Part shown: positions 53,691 to 63,876 of the stretch, one piece after another | How the letters are laid out: each line of letters opens with the position of its first letter | How positions within the stretch are numbered: position 1 is the stretch's first letter | Source: Gari tellinella | Lineage: Eukaryota > Mollusca > Bivalvia > Cardiida > Psammobiidae | Reading direction: 5' to 3' | NCBI GenBank assembly: GCA_922989275.2 | Contig: OV277857.1 | Coordinates: forward strand, 116,116,231 to 116,180,230 | DNA length: 64,000 bases | Notes under the pieces: generated by a model | Databases searched by the model: none | What the model was told of the DNA's origin: nothing | The model's input: the letters and a program-made list of their open reading frames with translations, nothing else | Position numbers and translations under genes: made by a program

Positions 53691-53730
53691 TACACATCAT
53701 GCTAAAGATGATCATGACATTGTTAATGCT

Positions 53731-53803
53731 TTTGAACCGCACAGCTACTTTGTGAAAGGAGCGCTATTTAAATCTGGTATAATAATAAAAATAACAAGGG
53801 GGT
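53731..53803 (+). repeat. CR1/L2-like LINE 3' tail fragment
   Basis: GCTTTTGAACCGCACAGC, GAAAGGAGCGCTATTTAAAT and CTGGTATAATAATAAAAATA match the tail at 34.07-34.15 kb (other strand) and 25.44 kb. Ends in an AATA-rich tract. No upstream LINE sequence is attached. Confidence 0.6.
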
Positions 53804-54660
53804 CTTGAAGGCCCTGCTATCGCTCATCTGTTTTAAGCATGATAGCTTTACCTTTGATTTTCACCTGTTTTAATCTTAATCCAGTCAAATTTGAAGTATA
53901 GCATGTAAACAATATTAGATTACGACCTATTCTAGTATAGTAGAATAAATCAAGGGCAGATTACTAGAGCCTAAACAATACCAAAATGAAGCCTTTTTCT
54001 AGGGCAGATAACTCTTGCCACAAAGATCAGATTTCAACAATAATTGCACTCATTTGAGAACTTATAGCTGTAAAATATCATTGTGTGCAAGTGTAATCAA
54101 AATCCATTGAAAACTGTAGTTGCAAGAGTGTAAGCACTGTTAGATATGACATTTTCAAGTGTAAACGATGTTTATTATAGCATTTTCAGAATCTCAAGGG
54201 TAGATACCTCTTGACCTGTTTGTCTGATTTCAACCATTATCAAAATCATCAGAACTCTTATGATCATATACAATCTGAGCGAGTTGAAAAAGACTGGATT
54301 AAAAGTGATGCCTCTAGAATGTAAACACTGTAAAATATGGCATTTTCAGCAATTCAAGGGTAGATAACACTTGACCTATCAGTTTGATTTCAACCATAAT
54401 CGAACTCTTCTGACGTCTTATAGTCATATACATTCTGAGCAAGTTTGAAAAAGGTTGGATAACAACTGTGGCCTCTACTGTGTAAACATCGTTAAATATG
54501 GCATTTTCAGCAATTCAAGGGTAGATAATTCTTCAACTATTAGCCCGATTTCAACCATAATCAAACTCATCCGAACTCTTATACAATCTGAACAAGTTTG
54601 AGAAAGATGAGATAAAAAGTATGGCCTCTAGATTGTAAACACTAAAATATATTACATTCT
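53804..54660. repeat. Tandem repeat of about 160 bp
   Basis: After GGGGGTCTTGAAGGCCCTGC and TATCGCTCATCTGTTTTAAG come units sharing GCATTTTCAGCAATTCAAGG, GTAGATAACTCTTGACC, GATTTCAACCATAATCAAAC, TCTTATGATCATATACAATC and TGAGCAAGTTTGAAAAAG. The AAGGGTAGATA word falls at about 54195, 54355 and 54516, a period of 160-161 bp, with older units before. From memory such arrays are frequent in bivalves. No coding content. Confidence 0.65.
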
Positions 54661-54757
54661 TTAGGTTACAAAAGACTTTGAGAAAACAAAGTTTCATTTA
54701 GATTAGAATCCAAGCTAAATTGAGTCTCATCTGAACGATAATTGTTTGCTACTCTCG

Positions 54758-55012
54758 CAGGGCTGCCATTTCTCCGGATTTTTCCTAAATATCCGGATTT
54801 TTTCCCAGTACATGGTAGCTTAAAGCAGGCTGAAAGTAAAGCAGAATGCGCATGAAGGCGCATTCTGCTTTACTTACAGCCTGCTTTAAGTAGTCGCATG
54901 TCAACAAAACAAGAAAAAGGCTATGTGATAAAGGTACGATTCGTAAAATGGCACTTGAAAAATGAAATTTGGAAATCTTAGGATTTTTCATTTCAACTTA
55001 TGGCAGCCCTGC
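54758..55012. mobile_element. Type F MITE, best copy
   Basis: CAGGGCTGCCATTTCTCCGG and CAACTTATGGCAGCCCTG are the ends. The core palindrome at about 54808-54895 pairs AGCTTAAAGCAGGCTGAAAG, TAAAGCAGAATGCGC with GCGCATTCTGCTTTACTTAC, AGCCTGCTTTAAG, almost without mismatch. Outside it lie TCCGGATTTTTTCCCAGTAC and CTTAGGATTTTTCATTTC. Confidence 0.8.
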
Positions 55013-55059
55013 TCTCGTTTGTTTACTCTAAGAAAATGCAGATAAGTCAAATATGAGAA

Positions 55060-55373
55060 ATACAATGTTCCTTCTCTACAACGGCCCTCCCAACAACAAT
55101 TCCCTCCTTTCAACGACACTTGCCGCTGTTCCTTAAAATTGTGGTCTGCTTTTTTTCTTAAAGTTACATAATGGACATTTTGACAGCAAAAAATAATAAT
55201 TACGATTGACAAACAGCTTGCATCCAGATCAGACACCGCGTTACGCGGCGTCTGATCTGGATACAAGCTGTTTCTAAATTTTATCCAATTTCCCTCAATA
55301 TCACGACTCCCTCCGAATAACGCAAATATTGTTTGTCGCCCATTGGATGTCGTTGTAGAGAGGGAACACAGTA
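55060..55373 (-). mobile_element. Type C hairpin element, minus orientation
   Basis: Minus strand order: end equivalent to TACTGTGTTCCCTCTC, GTCGTGATATTGAGGG, hairpin 55209-55273 (TGCATCCAGATCAGACACCG, TTACGCGGCGTCTGATCTGG), TTATGTAACTTTAAG, GGAACAGCGGCAAGTGTCG, TTGTTGTTGGGAGGGCCG and GGAACATTGTAT. The plus-strand right end GAGAGGGAACACAGTA is close to the type C terminus. Confidence 0.7.
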
Positions 55374-55431
55374 ATACAAAATATTAATTTTGCAGACGAA
55401 AATTACAGAACTTGTTTTACGTTAACCCATT

Positions 55432-55557
55432 AACTGTCATTCTAACGTCATAACCCGTGTAACACATTCATTGACATAACATCGTCTGCTCGCAAACTGT
55501 CATTCTAACGTCATAACCCGTGTAACACATTCATTGACATAACATCGTCTGCTCGCA
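55432..55557. repeat. Perfect tandem duplication of 63 bp
   Basis: Units 55432-55494 and 55495-55557 are identical, beginning AACTGTCATTCTAACGTCAT and ending CATCGTCTGCTCGCA. The duplicated piece contains the CGTCTGC motif and the TTAACCCATTAACTG edge of a TTAA-type unit lies just before it. Identity indicates a very recent duplication or an assembly artefact. Confidence 0.9.
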
Positions 55558-55608
55558 AACTTATAGTTTGATTTTAGTTCTAAAATTTAGCATTTCAGGC
55601 TGGTTGCA

Positions 55609-55859
55609 TTAACTCATTGGGCCCTAGTGACGCATATATGCGACCTTTATCAAAAGTGTACATGTAAAGAGTACACTTGTCTAATTCAAACAGTGAAGTC
55701 CCTGATTTGAGTGCTCCTGCAGGAGCCCTCTAATCAGGAACTTCACTGTTTGTCATTTTGCAATATATTATAGACAACAACCCTAGATAGTCGAAAATGG
55801 ACCAGCCTTTATTGTAAACTGGAATTGTCCATTGGAAGTTTCAGGGCATAATGCGTTAA
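55609..55859 (+). mobile_element. Type B hairpin element
   Basis: TTAACTCATTGGGCCCTAGT, GACGCATATATGCGACC, TACATGTAAAGAGTACACTT, hairpin 55686-55752 (GTGAAGTCCCTGATTTGAGT facing CCTCTAATCAGGAACTTCAC), GAAAATGGACCAGCC, GGAAGTTTCAGGGC and GCGTTAA. Both arms use CCTGAT where the other copies have CCAGAT or CCTGAT in one arm only. Confidence 0.75.
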
Positions 55860-57023
55860 AGAGCTTTTATATAAGAGTCCAAACGTTTATCTAATTATGT
55901 AAGTATTATACAGCTTATCAGCGAAATGTTTAAATGACGTCCACATATTTATAGAAATCAAGATCTCAATTACAACCATCTTGACTGAACCTTTAGCCAG
56001 CTATGTAATTGTCGTCTGCAACACTAGTCGCCTGCCACAGTTATCAGATTTGAATTGTCTTAAGTTATTTTATCCTGCAAATGTAGCCAGACTGTCTAAA
56101 AGCTTAAATCCAGATGAGATGCCAAGTCGTTTGACGTTTTATCTCGATCGAAATTGTTTTACAGCTATTTGAATTTAGCCAGTTGTGTGCAAACAAAAGT
56201 TTAAAATACATTTATCTACATATATTAAATAGATTTGCAGACAATACCGGTAGAGCAGATCTTAAGTATGAATTTAAGTTTAAGTGCCAGACCTTTTGAT
56301 AAGCTTGTCCTTTTTTGATAAATTAATGAATGGTGAATCGAATCTGAGAATACCGACAGACCACGAAGTTTTAACTGCTTAGCATACTTAAGGTGATACT
56401 TACCCTTAGTGGTAATAAATCTAGGGGCATTTAGGAGTACCGTGCTGCGCATTATTTATTGAACTACTATCTCAAAATGCGTGTGTATGCTCCCGAAATA
56501 GCAATCCCTAAGAGACGTACGTGTCGAGTTCCATTTCCAGTTTTACCTGTGCTTAAATATTTATAAAATGTCCCGTGCACAGATCTAGAAAGCGAACGTA
56601 ATCTATCATTGTACCATCTTTGCAGTTCGATGCTCAGATTATATGTATTTATCATGCAATACTTGTTTTGTATGTTTTGTAAAATGCATGATACTTCAAA
56701 TAGAATGACGTAGGTACATTTGCTAATTTCTATAAAGTTGTCTCAGTATAGACATTAACCATTATCATGTTAAGGGCGACTTGACTAACATTTACAAACT
56801 GTTTGGATCCAGATCAGACGCCGCGTATAAACACATTTTTATAGTTTTCTCTTAGAGACGATATATTTTACGACGACGATCCAGCATGATATGGGTTAAA
56901 ATAAACTTGCTACGATAAAGGCCAACTACAGCCACAGCCATTCAATTAAAAGTATAAGGCAAACTGTGTTTACAAATGTAGCCGGGTAGAGAATACGGTG
57001 AGTGGTTAATTGGCTTTTCTGGG
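55860..57023. other. Gene-free stretch with half hairpin
   Basis: At 56795-56829 ACAAACTGTTTGGATCCAGA, TCAGACGCCGCG is a left hairpin arm with no right arm: the sequence continues TATAAACACATTTT. At 56056-56160 CTTAAATCCAGATGAGATGC and TTGACGTTTTATCTCGATC are another eroded hairpin. Short open frames here show no family features. Confidence 0.45.
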
Positions 57024-57090
57024 TGACTCGGTAGCTCAGTGGTTAGAGCGTTGGCATGGTAAGCCAGAGGTCACCACCTTTTCACCATGT
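57024..57090 (+). repeat. tRNA-like SINE head
   Basis: GGGTGACTCGGTAGCTCAGT, GGTTAGAGCGTTGGCATGGT and AAGCCAGAGGTCACCACC. The first part is a perfect A-box region (TAGCTCAGTGGTTAGAGC) as in many tRNAs, but the B-box (expected GGTTCGAATCC) reads AGGTCACCACC and the acceptor stem does not close. It is best seen as the 5' head of a tRNA-derived SINE. Confidence 0.6.
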
Positions 57091-57722
57091 TACACAAAGT
57101 TCACGTGGCTCGTTTACGAAGATCCATTCTATCATACTTACACCGTTTACTATACCAAATAGTGTCTAACACTACACATATCACCGTATAAAATTTACTG
57201 CTCAAACGTATGTGATTTCAAATTTTACGAATTATAATGACGAGTAATAATTTTACCCTGCATGCAGGCTTAACTTTGAAACCTAAGTCAACTGCAACCT
57301 GCAACAAGTTACTAAGCAACCTGTAACCTGCAGCTTCTATGCAAATCAACCAAACTAACCGTTGAATAGTGTAACTAAACTGTATCTTGCAACATTACAG
57401 CTAAATGGCCTATTCAAATACTAATTTTCATAAGTTTGTATTAAGTTACGTACGAGAGTGAATTAAATTAAAGTTTGTACTCGTACCAGCAAAAATAGTT
57501 TGCTTCTTTAAAGGCAATCAAGTAACAAGCAACGTGCAACAAGCAAGATGTTTACTTCACACGACTAAGACTAATCTGTGATAAATGATCTACACATAAG
57601 TAGCTGTTCATGGCAATGGTTGAATCTCGTCACCCTGAAGCTATATTATTAATGAGAACTATAACCATTCATACGGAACAGACGTCTAGAATTTCCGACT
57701 ACTGTCTATACACATGTATCAG
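57091..57722. other. Gene-free stretch
   Basis: A region with repeated GCAACCTGCAACAAG-like words (57289-57345 and 57525-57548) and no gene. The SINE body, if any, lies at the start of this stretch but cannot be delimited. Confidence 0.45.
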
Positions 57723-57920
57723 TTAAACCTTATTCTGTTGTGATGTATTCTGCTTTGAAATTGTCGTCTGCAAAACTTGTTAAATTTAGATTTATACATT
57801 TTTAGTAAAGAAACCTAAACATTAGTATCAAACAGTTTGGATCCAGATCAGACGCCGCGTTACGCGGGGCCTGATCTTGATCCAAACTGTTTGAAAAATT
57901 CAGCATGAGTTAAGAGATTA
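57723..57920 (-). mobile_element. Type A hairpin unit, minus orientation
   Basis: TTAAACCTTATTCTGTTG, TTGTCGTCTGCAAAACTTG, then hairpin 57829-57893 (AAACAGTTTGGATCCAGATC, AGACGCCGCGTTACGCGG, TTGATCCAAACTGTTTG) and CAGCATGAGTTAAGAG. The CGTCTGC block lies left of the hairpin, as in the other minus-strand copies. The ends are eroded. Confidence 0.6.
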
Positions 57921-58110
57921 ATTCTATTCTCTGTCGATATAAGATGCTCTTGTAAGTCATAGTGATAATGGTTTATCCCCATAGCTGATTATATCGTAGT
58001 TGCTGAAAACGGATTTTATAATGATAAATGCCCACAAGAATCCACATATTAGTAATTTATTGTTTCTATACCTGCAATGTACTGTTAGCGTCGTCATGGT
58101 GCAAAGAAAT

Positions 58111-58328
58111 TACATTGGAGAAGACGTTAGTCATCCCTTTTAAACGCAAAGAAATTTCAAACGCATTTTCAAAACATCATTAAATGTAGAAAATGACTTT
58201 TTTGACAATTCTGAATATTCGTTTTTATCTGAGTGGCAAACAGTTTGGAGCATGATATACTTTCAATGAACGTATTTGTTTTAGAATAAACGCATTTACT
58301 GGAAAATAATAATGCCTTTTCCATAGTA
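58111..58328. mobile_element. Type H MITE with half-deleted hairpin
   Basis: TACATTGGAGAAGACGTTAG opens and AATAATGCCTTTTCCATAGT closes the unit. AAACGCAAAGAAATTTCAAA and CTGAGTGGCAAACAGTTTGG match the left interior of the reference copy. The text then jumps from GAGCATGATA to ATGAACGTATTTGTTTTAGA, losing the GACGCC core and right arm. This is another case of hairpin loss. Confidence 0.7.
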
Positions 58329-59252
58329 CACTCGGACGATGACATAACCGTATGTTATGTTCCCTCTGAATATGTACTCATTTTAAGATGTATGCGTAAT
58401 GTCATTTAGTCCTGGTTTTAGCTTAAATGATGGCTTGTACGTGAACTGTCATACATCATGATATCCTGAGAGGAATGGGCCTAATATATTGATCAACTAT
58501 AACCAAAGCCAACTTTGAAAATATTATATAATCTTACCTGTAATGAGATATACATGTTTATATGAGCCGGGCCATGAGGAAAACTGACTTACTGCACTAC
58601 AAACAGTGTAGATCAAAGCTAGCCGCTGCATCAAATACGCGGTGGCTGGTCTTGATCTACAAGCACTTCATGTAGCTGTATAATATACAGTAGTTTGTAG
58701 TGTAGACAAAACTCAGGTACAGAGCCTGTAATGACTACGGGTTTTCAACGTTGCAATGCAATAAGGCAGGTTTTGTCATGGCACGTTCCATATTTATAAA
58801 ATAGCAATTAAGTGTGCTGCGTTTGCCTCTATTGTTTTGTCCCGTAAAACGTCATTACATTCGTAGCTCATTTTGAAAACATAACTAATCACATTATAAA
58901 TATGGTTACTTTCCACGTTTAAATGTTTTTCTTCTAAATGACTACGAAAATTAAGGTTATTTGACATGTCAAGTTTGAATTGTTGTATTTTAAATAAAAA
59001 CGGTGGTTTGTAAATTTTAATTTTAAAAAGCATAGCCTATAATCGATCGTATGATAAAGCAAGTTTGCATTGCATTAATGGCGGCGACGAACGGAATTTT
59101 CACACAAATAAAAGGAGCTGACTGGTAGTAATGGATCATCCGGCAAAACATTAAGATATGCATTTCGCGTCGATTTCAAATATTCCTATTTTCTGGTTTT
59201 GAGTTTTCGGAATAATCTTTAAAGTCGAATTGACCATGTTTTCAAAGTAAAG
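58329..59252. other. Gene-free stretch with one variant hairpin
   Basis: A hairpin at 58602-58668 has ACAAACAGTGTAGATCAAAG, CTAGCCGCTGC and GCGGTGGCTGGTCTTGATCT, ACAAGCACTTC: both arms share TGTAGATCAA, a variant not seen elsewhere in the window. Otherwise no gene or repeat is recognised. Confidence 0.55.
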
Positions 59253-59463
59253 TTAACCCTTTACCCCTTTACCTGTTACTAGTTTTGAAGATAGGTGACC
59301 ACTTAAAGCAGGTCGAACGTTACGTTCAGCCTGCTTTTAGGATATAGAAATCAATTCTTCTGGTATGTGTTCATGGCTATATCAAATGGAACTACATGTA
59401 TTTTCTTTAGTGAATGAATAATTTGAATGTGCTAAAAGGCGCTTCTATTGGGGAAAGGATTAA
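59253..59463 (+). mobile_element. Type E element with shortened hairpin
   Basis: TTAACCCTTTACCCC and GGGGAAAGGATTAA are the ends. The hairpin reads ACTTAAAGCAGGTCGAACGT and ACGTTCAGCCTGCTTTTAGG, shorter than in the 33.1 kb copy because the central AAGTAAAGCAGAATG arms are missing. The right-hand blocks (GGAACTACATGTATTTTCTT, AAAAGGCGCTTCTATTGGGG) are intact. Confidence 0.75.
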
Positions 59464-59789
59464 CTCAAATACGATTTACAAAGAGTAAAACCTGTGTGCA
59501 GCAGCCATTCAATAAAGAATAATGACCAGTTTTTCAGACAGGTTACTGCATGATGAAGTACAAATTAACCTATTGAACCCTTTGGTCGAGTATACACGCT
59601 CTTACGAACAGTGTATCTATATTGAATACGCTTATCCCGTGCCTGATCAGGATTTACACTATTTGTTATTAAGTAGAAATATCTTATATTGTAAACTTTA
59701 GACTTAGCTGCAAATGCGTATATAAAATGTATGGCGTTTTAGAAGTAAAAATATTAAAACTTTTTTCGAACCTACATCCCACGCACCGT

Positions 59790-59975
59790 TCAATAAAATA
59801 GAGGATAACTGTTTTTTTCAGTGTAAGATCGAAATTTAATCCATTGAGTGAACATCAGACGTTATATTTTCACGAGTGGCGAAGCCACGAGTGAAAATAT
59901 AACAGTCTGATGTTCACGAAATGGATTAAATTCGATCTTACACTGAAAAAACACAGTTATTCTATTTATTTATGC
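59790..59975. repeat. Long inverted repeat, arms about 85-90 bp
   Basis: Left arm: AATAAAATAGAGGATAACTG, TTTTTTTCAGTGTAAGATCG, ATTTAATCCATTGAGTGAAC and ATCAGACGTTATATTTTCAC. The right arm is the complement in order, ending ACACAGTTATTCTATTTATT. The centre GAGTGGCGAAGCCACGAGTG is itself a dyad. Mismatches and small indels are few. It may be a solo foldback transposon; no flanking duplication is clear. Confidence 0.75.
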
Positions 59976-60401
59976 TTTAAAGCCACTTTTTAAACGAAAT
60001 TGTTTCAAAATTGAAAGCGAACGTACATTATTTATCCCGTGTTGAGCCCCACGTTTTATGTCGAACACATGTGGCGTGACAGTTGGCGGTATAATGACGT
60101 CATCCGAATTACTTCGTTGCTCCCGAGTTTGGATTCGTGCTCTTCCGGTGAGTAGTTCGCGACAAATCGGACTGCCGGATTTTAACGATAAGACACGATT
60201 GACTACGATTCTTGGGGAGCCCTACGGGGAAAATTCATAATAAAAGCGATTGGTGATAATCCACTGCAGTGGATTACCAAGTGATCATCCACTGCTTTTT
60301 CGTGGTAATCCACCGAAAAGCATAAATAAAACGCCGTCAGCTTTTTCTACATTTCCAGTCACAGAAAACAGAGCATTCTTGCTAATCCTGTCAGTCTTAG
60401 T
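59976..60401. other. Gene-free spacer with small palindromes
   Basis: GATAATCCACTGCAGTGGAT and nearby ATCCACTGCTTTTTCGTGGT at 60255-60310 give short dyads. A 60-codon frame at 60058-60240 has no recognised motif. Confidence 0.4.
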
Positions 60402-60468
60402 GGCAAACAGTTTGGTGCCTGATCAGACGCCGGATAACCCCGTGTCTGATCTGGTTAGTAACTGTTTA
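60402..60468. repeat. GACGCC hairpin, type H-like flanks
   Basis: GTGGCAAACAGTTTGGTGCC, GACGCCGGATAACCCCGTGTC, then GATCTGGTTAGTAACTGTTT. The preceding ATTCTTGCTAATCCTGTCAG resembles the left interior of type H, and the GGATAACCC apex is that of the 51.7 kb type H copy. No terminal repeats can be seen. Confidence 0.6.
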
Positions 60469-60523
60469 CAATTAAAATAATTACATACGAATATATATGC
60501 CAAAGCCTTCTCGCCTGTACATC

Positions 60524-60650
60524 AGGGTCCAAGTTTATAAAGAGTCTGAAGCCGTTCTGAAGCATTTGATTGGTCAGATTTGAGCCGAGGCTCAAATCTG
60601 ACCAATCAAGTGCTTCAGAACGGCCTCAGCTCAAAAACTTTATAACCATG
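60524..60650. repeat. Long inverted repeat, arms about 60 bp
   Basis: AGTTTATAAAGAGTCTGAAG, CCGTTCTGAAGCATTTGATT and GGTCAGATTTGAGCC face GGCTCAAATCTGACCAATCA, AGTGCTTCAGAACGGCCTCA and AAAACTTTATAA. The loop is only GA. Decayed single arms are found near 16.5 kb and possibly 61.44 kb, so it is a dispersed family. Confidence 0.8.
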
Positions 60651-62900
60651 GAGCCAGTAGTACAGCATAGATGTTTTAATTTGGAAAATAAAACGTGTTC
60701 GCCGCAGTAAAACGTTTAGTATGTTTTGATTCTCTGTTGGAAAACATCATGTATTTATCTAAATTTTCCACACAAATCAAAGAATCGCTAGAATGTTGTT
60801 ATGGCGTTTTAATTAGATTTTTCTTTATGATATAATAATTTTCCAAAATGTTTGCCATAAGCTGACTACAGAAGCACTGGAAACTGCTTTCATCCAGGGT
60901 CAGATTTGGATATTCTGCTTAAATCTTACCGATCAAAAGCTTAAGGAGGATATTAAAACGCTTTGACAACATAGGGCCAGATCAGAAACTGAATCTCTTG
61001 ACAACTGATCAGGATCAAACTTATGTCACTCTTCCTTCAGTTAAACAGCCTTAAATCTCATTTCTAAACAAACATTATACCAACATTGTATAAACAGATA
61101 CTTTTATTTTGCGTCTATATGGCTATACCATAGGTATTGCTTGCAAAGATACCGTAAAATAATAATGGACTGCATTCTTGTTTGTGTTTTCAAACTAAAT
61201 TCACATTAGACACACTAGAAAAAAATACACCTGGTAGCATTTATTTACGTATGTCACAGCCAAACCCTAACTTAAACTAGATCTACTCATAAGAATTTCC
61301 TCTTCTATGGAATTCAAATATGTGGTTAGGTGGACACAAAAAGGAGAACATATTTGAAATGTCCCATTTACTCCCTCTGATAATCAGTTCATGTCCCCCG
61401 GTTATTAAACGTTTAAGTTGAGTCTCAGATATTTCTAAAGCTTTTGATTGACCAGATCTGAGTAGTTTCACGATTCACACCGACCTTATAAACAAAACTT
61501 TGGAACCCTATTTCTTGTTGAAGCAAGTGATATATTTCTTTACAATTTTTGTATTTCATAAAAGTTTCTATGAGAAAATGGGGCCAGGTACAAAGTCATT
61601 TAATCTACTTATTCCGCTATCATCTTACCTTTAGCAGGATTTGTAATTGTCGTTAGATAAATCTCTGGTGAGCCACAATTTTCAGAATTTATTTATCGTA
61701 TTTTCTTATGTAAATATGTACAAGAGTATCAAATCATTTAGATCTTTACGAACCATTGAGTTACTCAGTACCCAATTTGGTTCTGAACATATATGATAAA
61801 TTTCGCCCACAGCGTGTATGACGTATATTCTTCACCAAATAGCATGTTTATTGTTTTGATGACAAAAATTGTTTTGTTTCTAATTGCTTAGTCGTAGTTA
61901 ATTAAGCAATAGTTTTGAAGTCTTTAATGTTTTGCATCAGAAATTTAGAGTAAACGCGTTTATTGGGAAACCGATAACTTCGTTGCTCTTTATCAATGAT
62001 TCAGATCATATATTCTTTTTAAAAAAGCTCAAATTATTAGAATTATAAAAATACTTATGAAATACTTATGAGTTCAAACGCCATTTGTTAGTATTAACTA
62101 ATTCACCTTTGAAACATTTTAAAGACATTTCCAATTTGCATTAACGTCTATGTTTTATATGTCGATTTTAACATGAAAAACAGTTCTGACTGACTCTGGC
62201 CTTGACAGATCCAGAATCTGTTTATGCTGATATAGCCTAAGAAAATCCAGAATCTGCCTAGGCCATATAAGAATATCAAAAGTTTCTATGCCAAAACAGA
62301 TTTCTTAGCTAGCAAAAGTAGTTTTCGGATCAACCTCGAAACCAATATTGATAACGACATACTAGTATCTGTGAATAATTCAACTTGACCAATAGTTTTT
62401 AAACAGAATCAGACTTATACTTATTTTCTATACGGTTTTAGGTTGCGCAGCATTACTTTCAGTATACATACGTAGATTGATTGACTTATTGATATGACTT
62501 CACGTATACCACTACTTGGCCGACTGTTAGCTGAACCGAAGTCAATAATTGTGCTATAGATATTCAACAATACTTCTTTTCTAACGAGTTTACAAAATAA
62601 TACCGCAAATATTAACAACAATAAACTACATGTAGTCGTTATAGTTTTGTCCTGTTTTAACTATCGCCTACAAACATGAATGACACCGCCCACTTCTTAT
62701 TCTTAACATTGCATGGACTACAAACTGGTCACATTACAAGAATGATGTACATGTTTCGTAATACAGCCGCTAAACAAACAGTTAACATCACCTCAGGTCT
62801 CAGTTACATTCTGCGTTAAATGTATAGCCAAGTTGACCAATCTACAATAAAACCCCTCTATTACGTCCACTAAAACGAAGGCTAATTGATTGTTTAATAG
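60651..62900. other. Gene-free stretch of 2.2 kb
   Basis: The longest stretch of the right half without a recognisable element. At 60970-61030 GGGCCAGATCAGAAACTGAA and CAACTGATCAGGATCAAA are an old hairpin trace. At 61948-61980 TAGAGTAAACGCGTTTATTG and GGAAACCGATAACTTCG match the right interior of type H, decayed. Short frames (62 and 66 codons) lack any motif. Confidence 0.5.
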
Positions 62901-62995
62901 ACAGGTGACATCTTAGAGCAAGGTAACAGTGAAACAGAAAGCTCCTAAGGGAGCTTTCTGTTTCACTGTCACCTTGCTTTAAGCGGTCACCTATC
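62901..62995. repeat. Palindrome with AGAAAGCTCC arms
   Basis: ACAGGTGACATCTTAGAGCA, AGGTAACAGTGAAACAG and AAAGCTCCTAAGGGAGCTTT are followed by the complementary CTGTTTCACTGTCACCTTGC, TTTAAGCGGTCACCT. The arms are about 45 bp with a TAA loop. It shares the AGGTGAC/GTCACCT outer ends with type E hairpins (59.28 kb) but the inner arms are different. Confidence 0.75.
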
Positions 62996-63657
62996 GTAAA
63001 CACCCTAATAATTAACATAATTTAGTGGTCCTAATAGAGAGGTTTTACTATATATCATTCGTCTCCATTAGGTCTATTCACTAATGTACCACTTCATCGC
63101 TCATTAGTCAGTCTCTTCTTAAGATCTCAAGGGATGTACACACTGGACGCTCTCTGACTGGATATATTTCTATATTTTGATGCGAAGTTTCTCCCTAAAT
63201 ACCATTTAAGAGAAGCAATAATAAGAAGTGACTTTGATTTTAGTGATATATGTTATTGCATAAACACCATGGGAAATCTACGAAATGCTGTTATGACAGT
63301 TGTGCCCCAGGGTGAATATGACTTCGATGAATAGAACTACAGATAAGAGTAAATACAATCCTAAACCCTAGCTTGAAGGAGCTGCTTTCATGCATGTAAG
63401 AGCATACTGATACGATAAAGTAACCGCTTGATATACCAAGGTTTTTTACTATTTCGCTGTCACGTAATCGTCTGCTCACAATTTGTCGTCTGCAATGTTC
63501 TTTCTAACTTAACTTTAAAAAACATAAATAAACACTCATATGAGTGCTAAATAGTTGAGTGCCTTATCGGATGCCGAGTATAACACCGTCTGATCAGAAC
63601 TTCATTTGCAAATTCCAGTAAAACCGCCGTCGGCAGTGCAAATGTTAAATATTTATA
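62996..63657. other. Gene-free stretch
   Basis: TCACGTAATCGTCTGCTCAC, TTTGTCGTCTGCAATG and, at 63550-63610, TGCCTTATCGGATGCCGAGT and CCGTCTGATCAGAAC outline an eroded type A unit on the minus strand. No gene. Confidence 0.45.
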
Positions 63658-63742
63658 ATAAATACGAAAGACTCAAGCAGGAAACGCAACACAAACAATA
63701 CACCCACCTCTCAAGCAGAACACACACACAGTCATACCATAA

Positions 63743-63787
<45 letters not shown>

Positions 63788-63876
63788 ACAATCCCATTCC
63801 TTCATCTACACACTAAATAGAAAACAACACGCAAGACAAACATAAAGCAAAGTGAACATAGGAGCCCGCCTTGGTA
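63658..63876 (-). mobile_element. Penelope-like element 3' end, severely 5'-truncated
   Basis: AATAAATACGAAAGACTCAA, GCAGGAAACGCAACACAAAC, a (CA)n tract of about 28 repeats with few interruptions (63732-63790), TTCATCTACACACTAAATAG and AGGAGCCCGCCTTGGTA repeat the terminal segment of the 36.6 kb copy. The similarity stops at 63876 within that segment, so only about 220 bp were inserted. The microsatellite is longest in this copy. Confidence 0.85.

Noticed and set aside
57024..57090. tRNA gene candidate with a strong A-box region
   Set aside because: The B-box is destroyed and the 3' half does not pair, so it is a SINE fragment.
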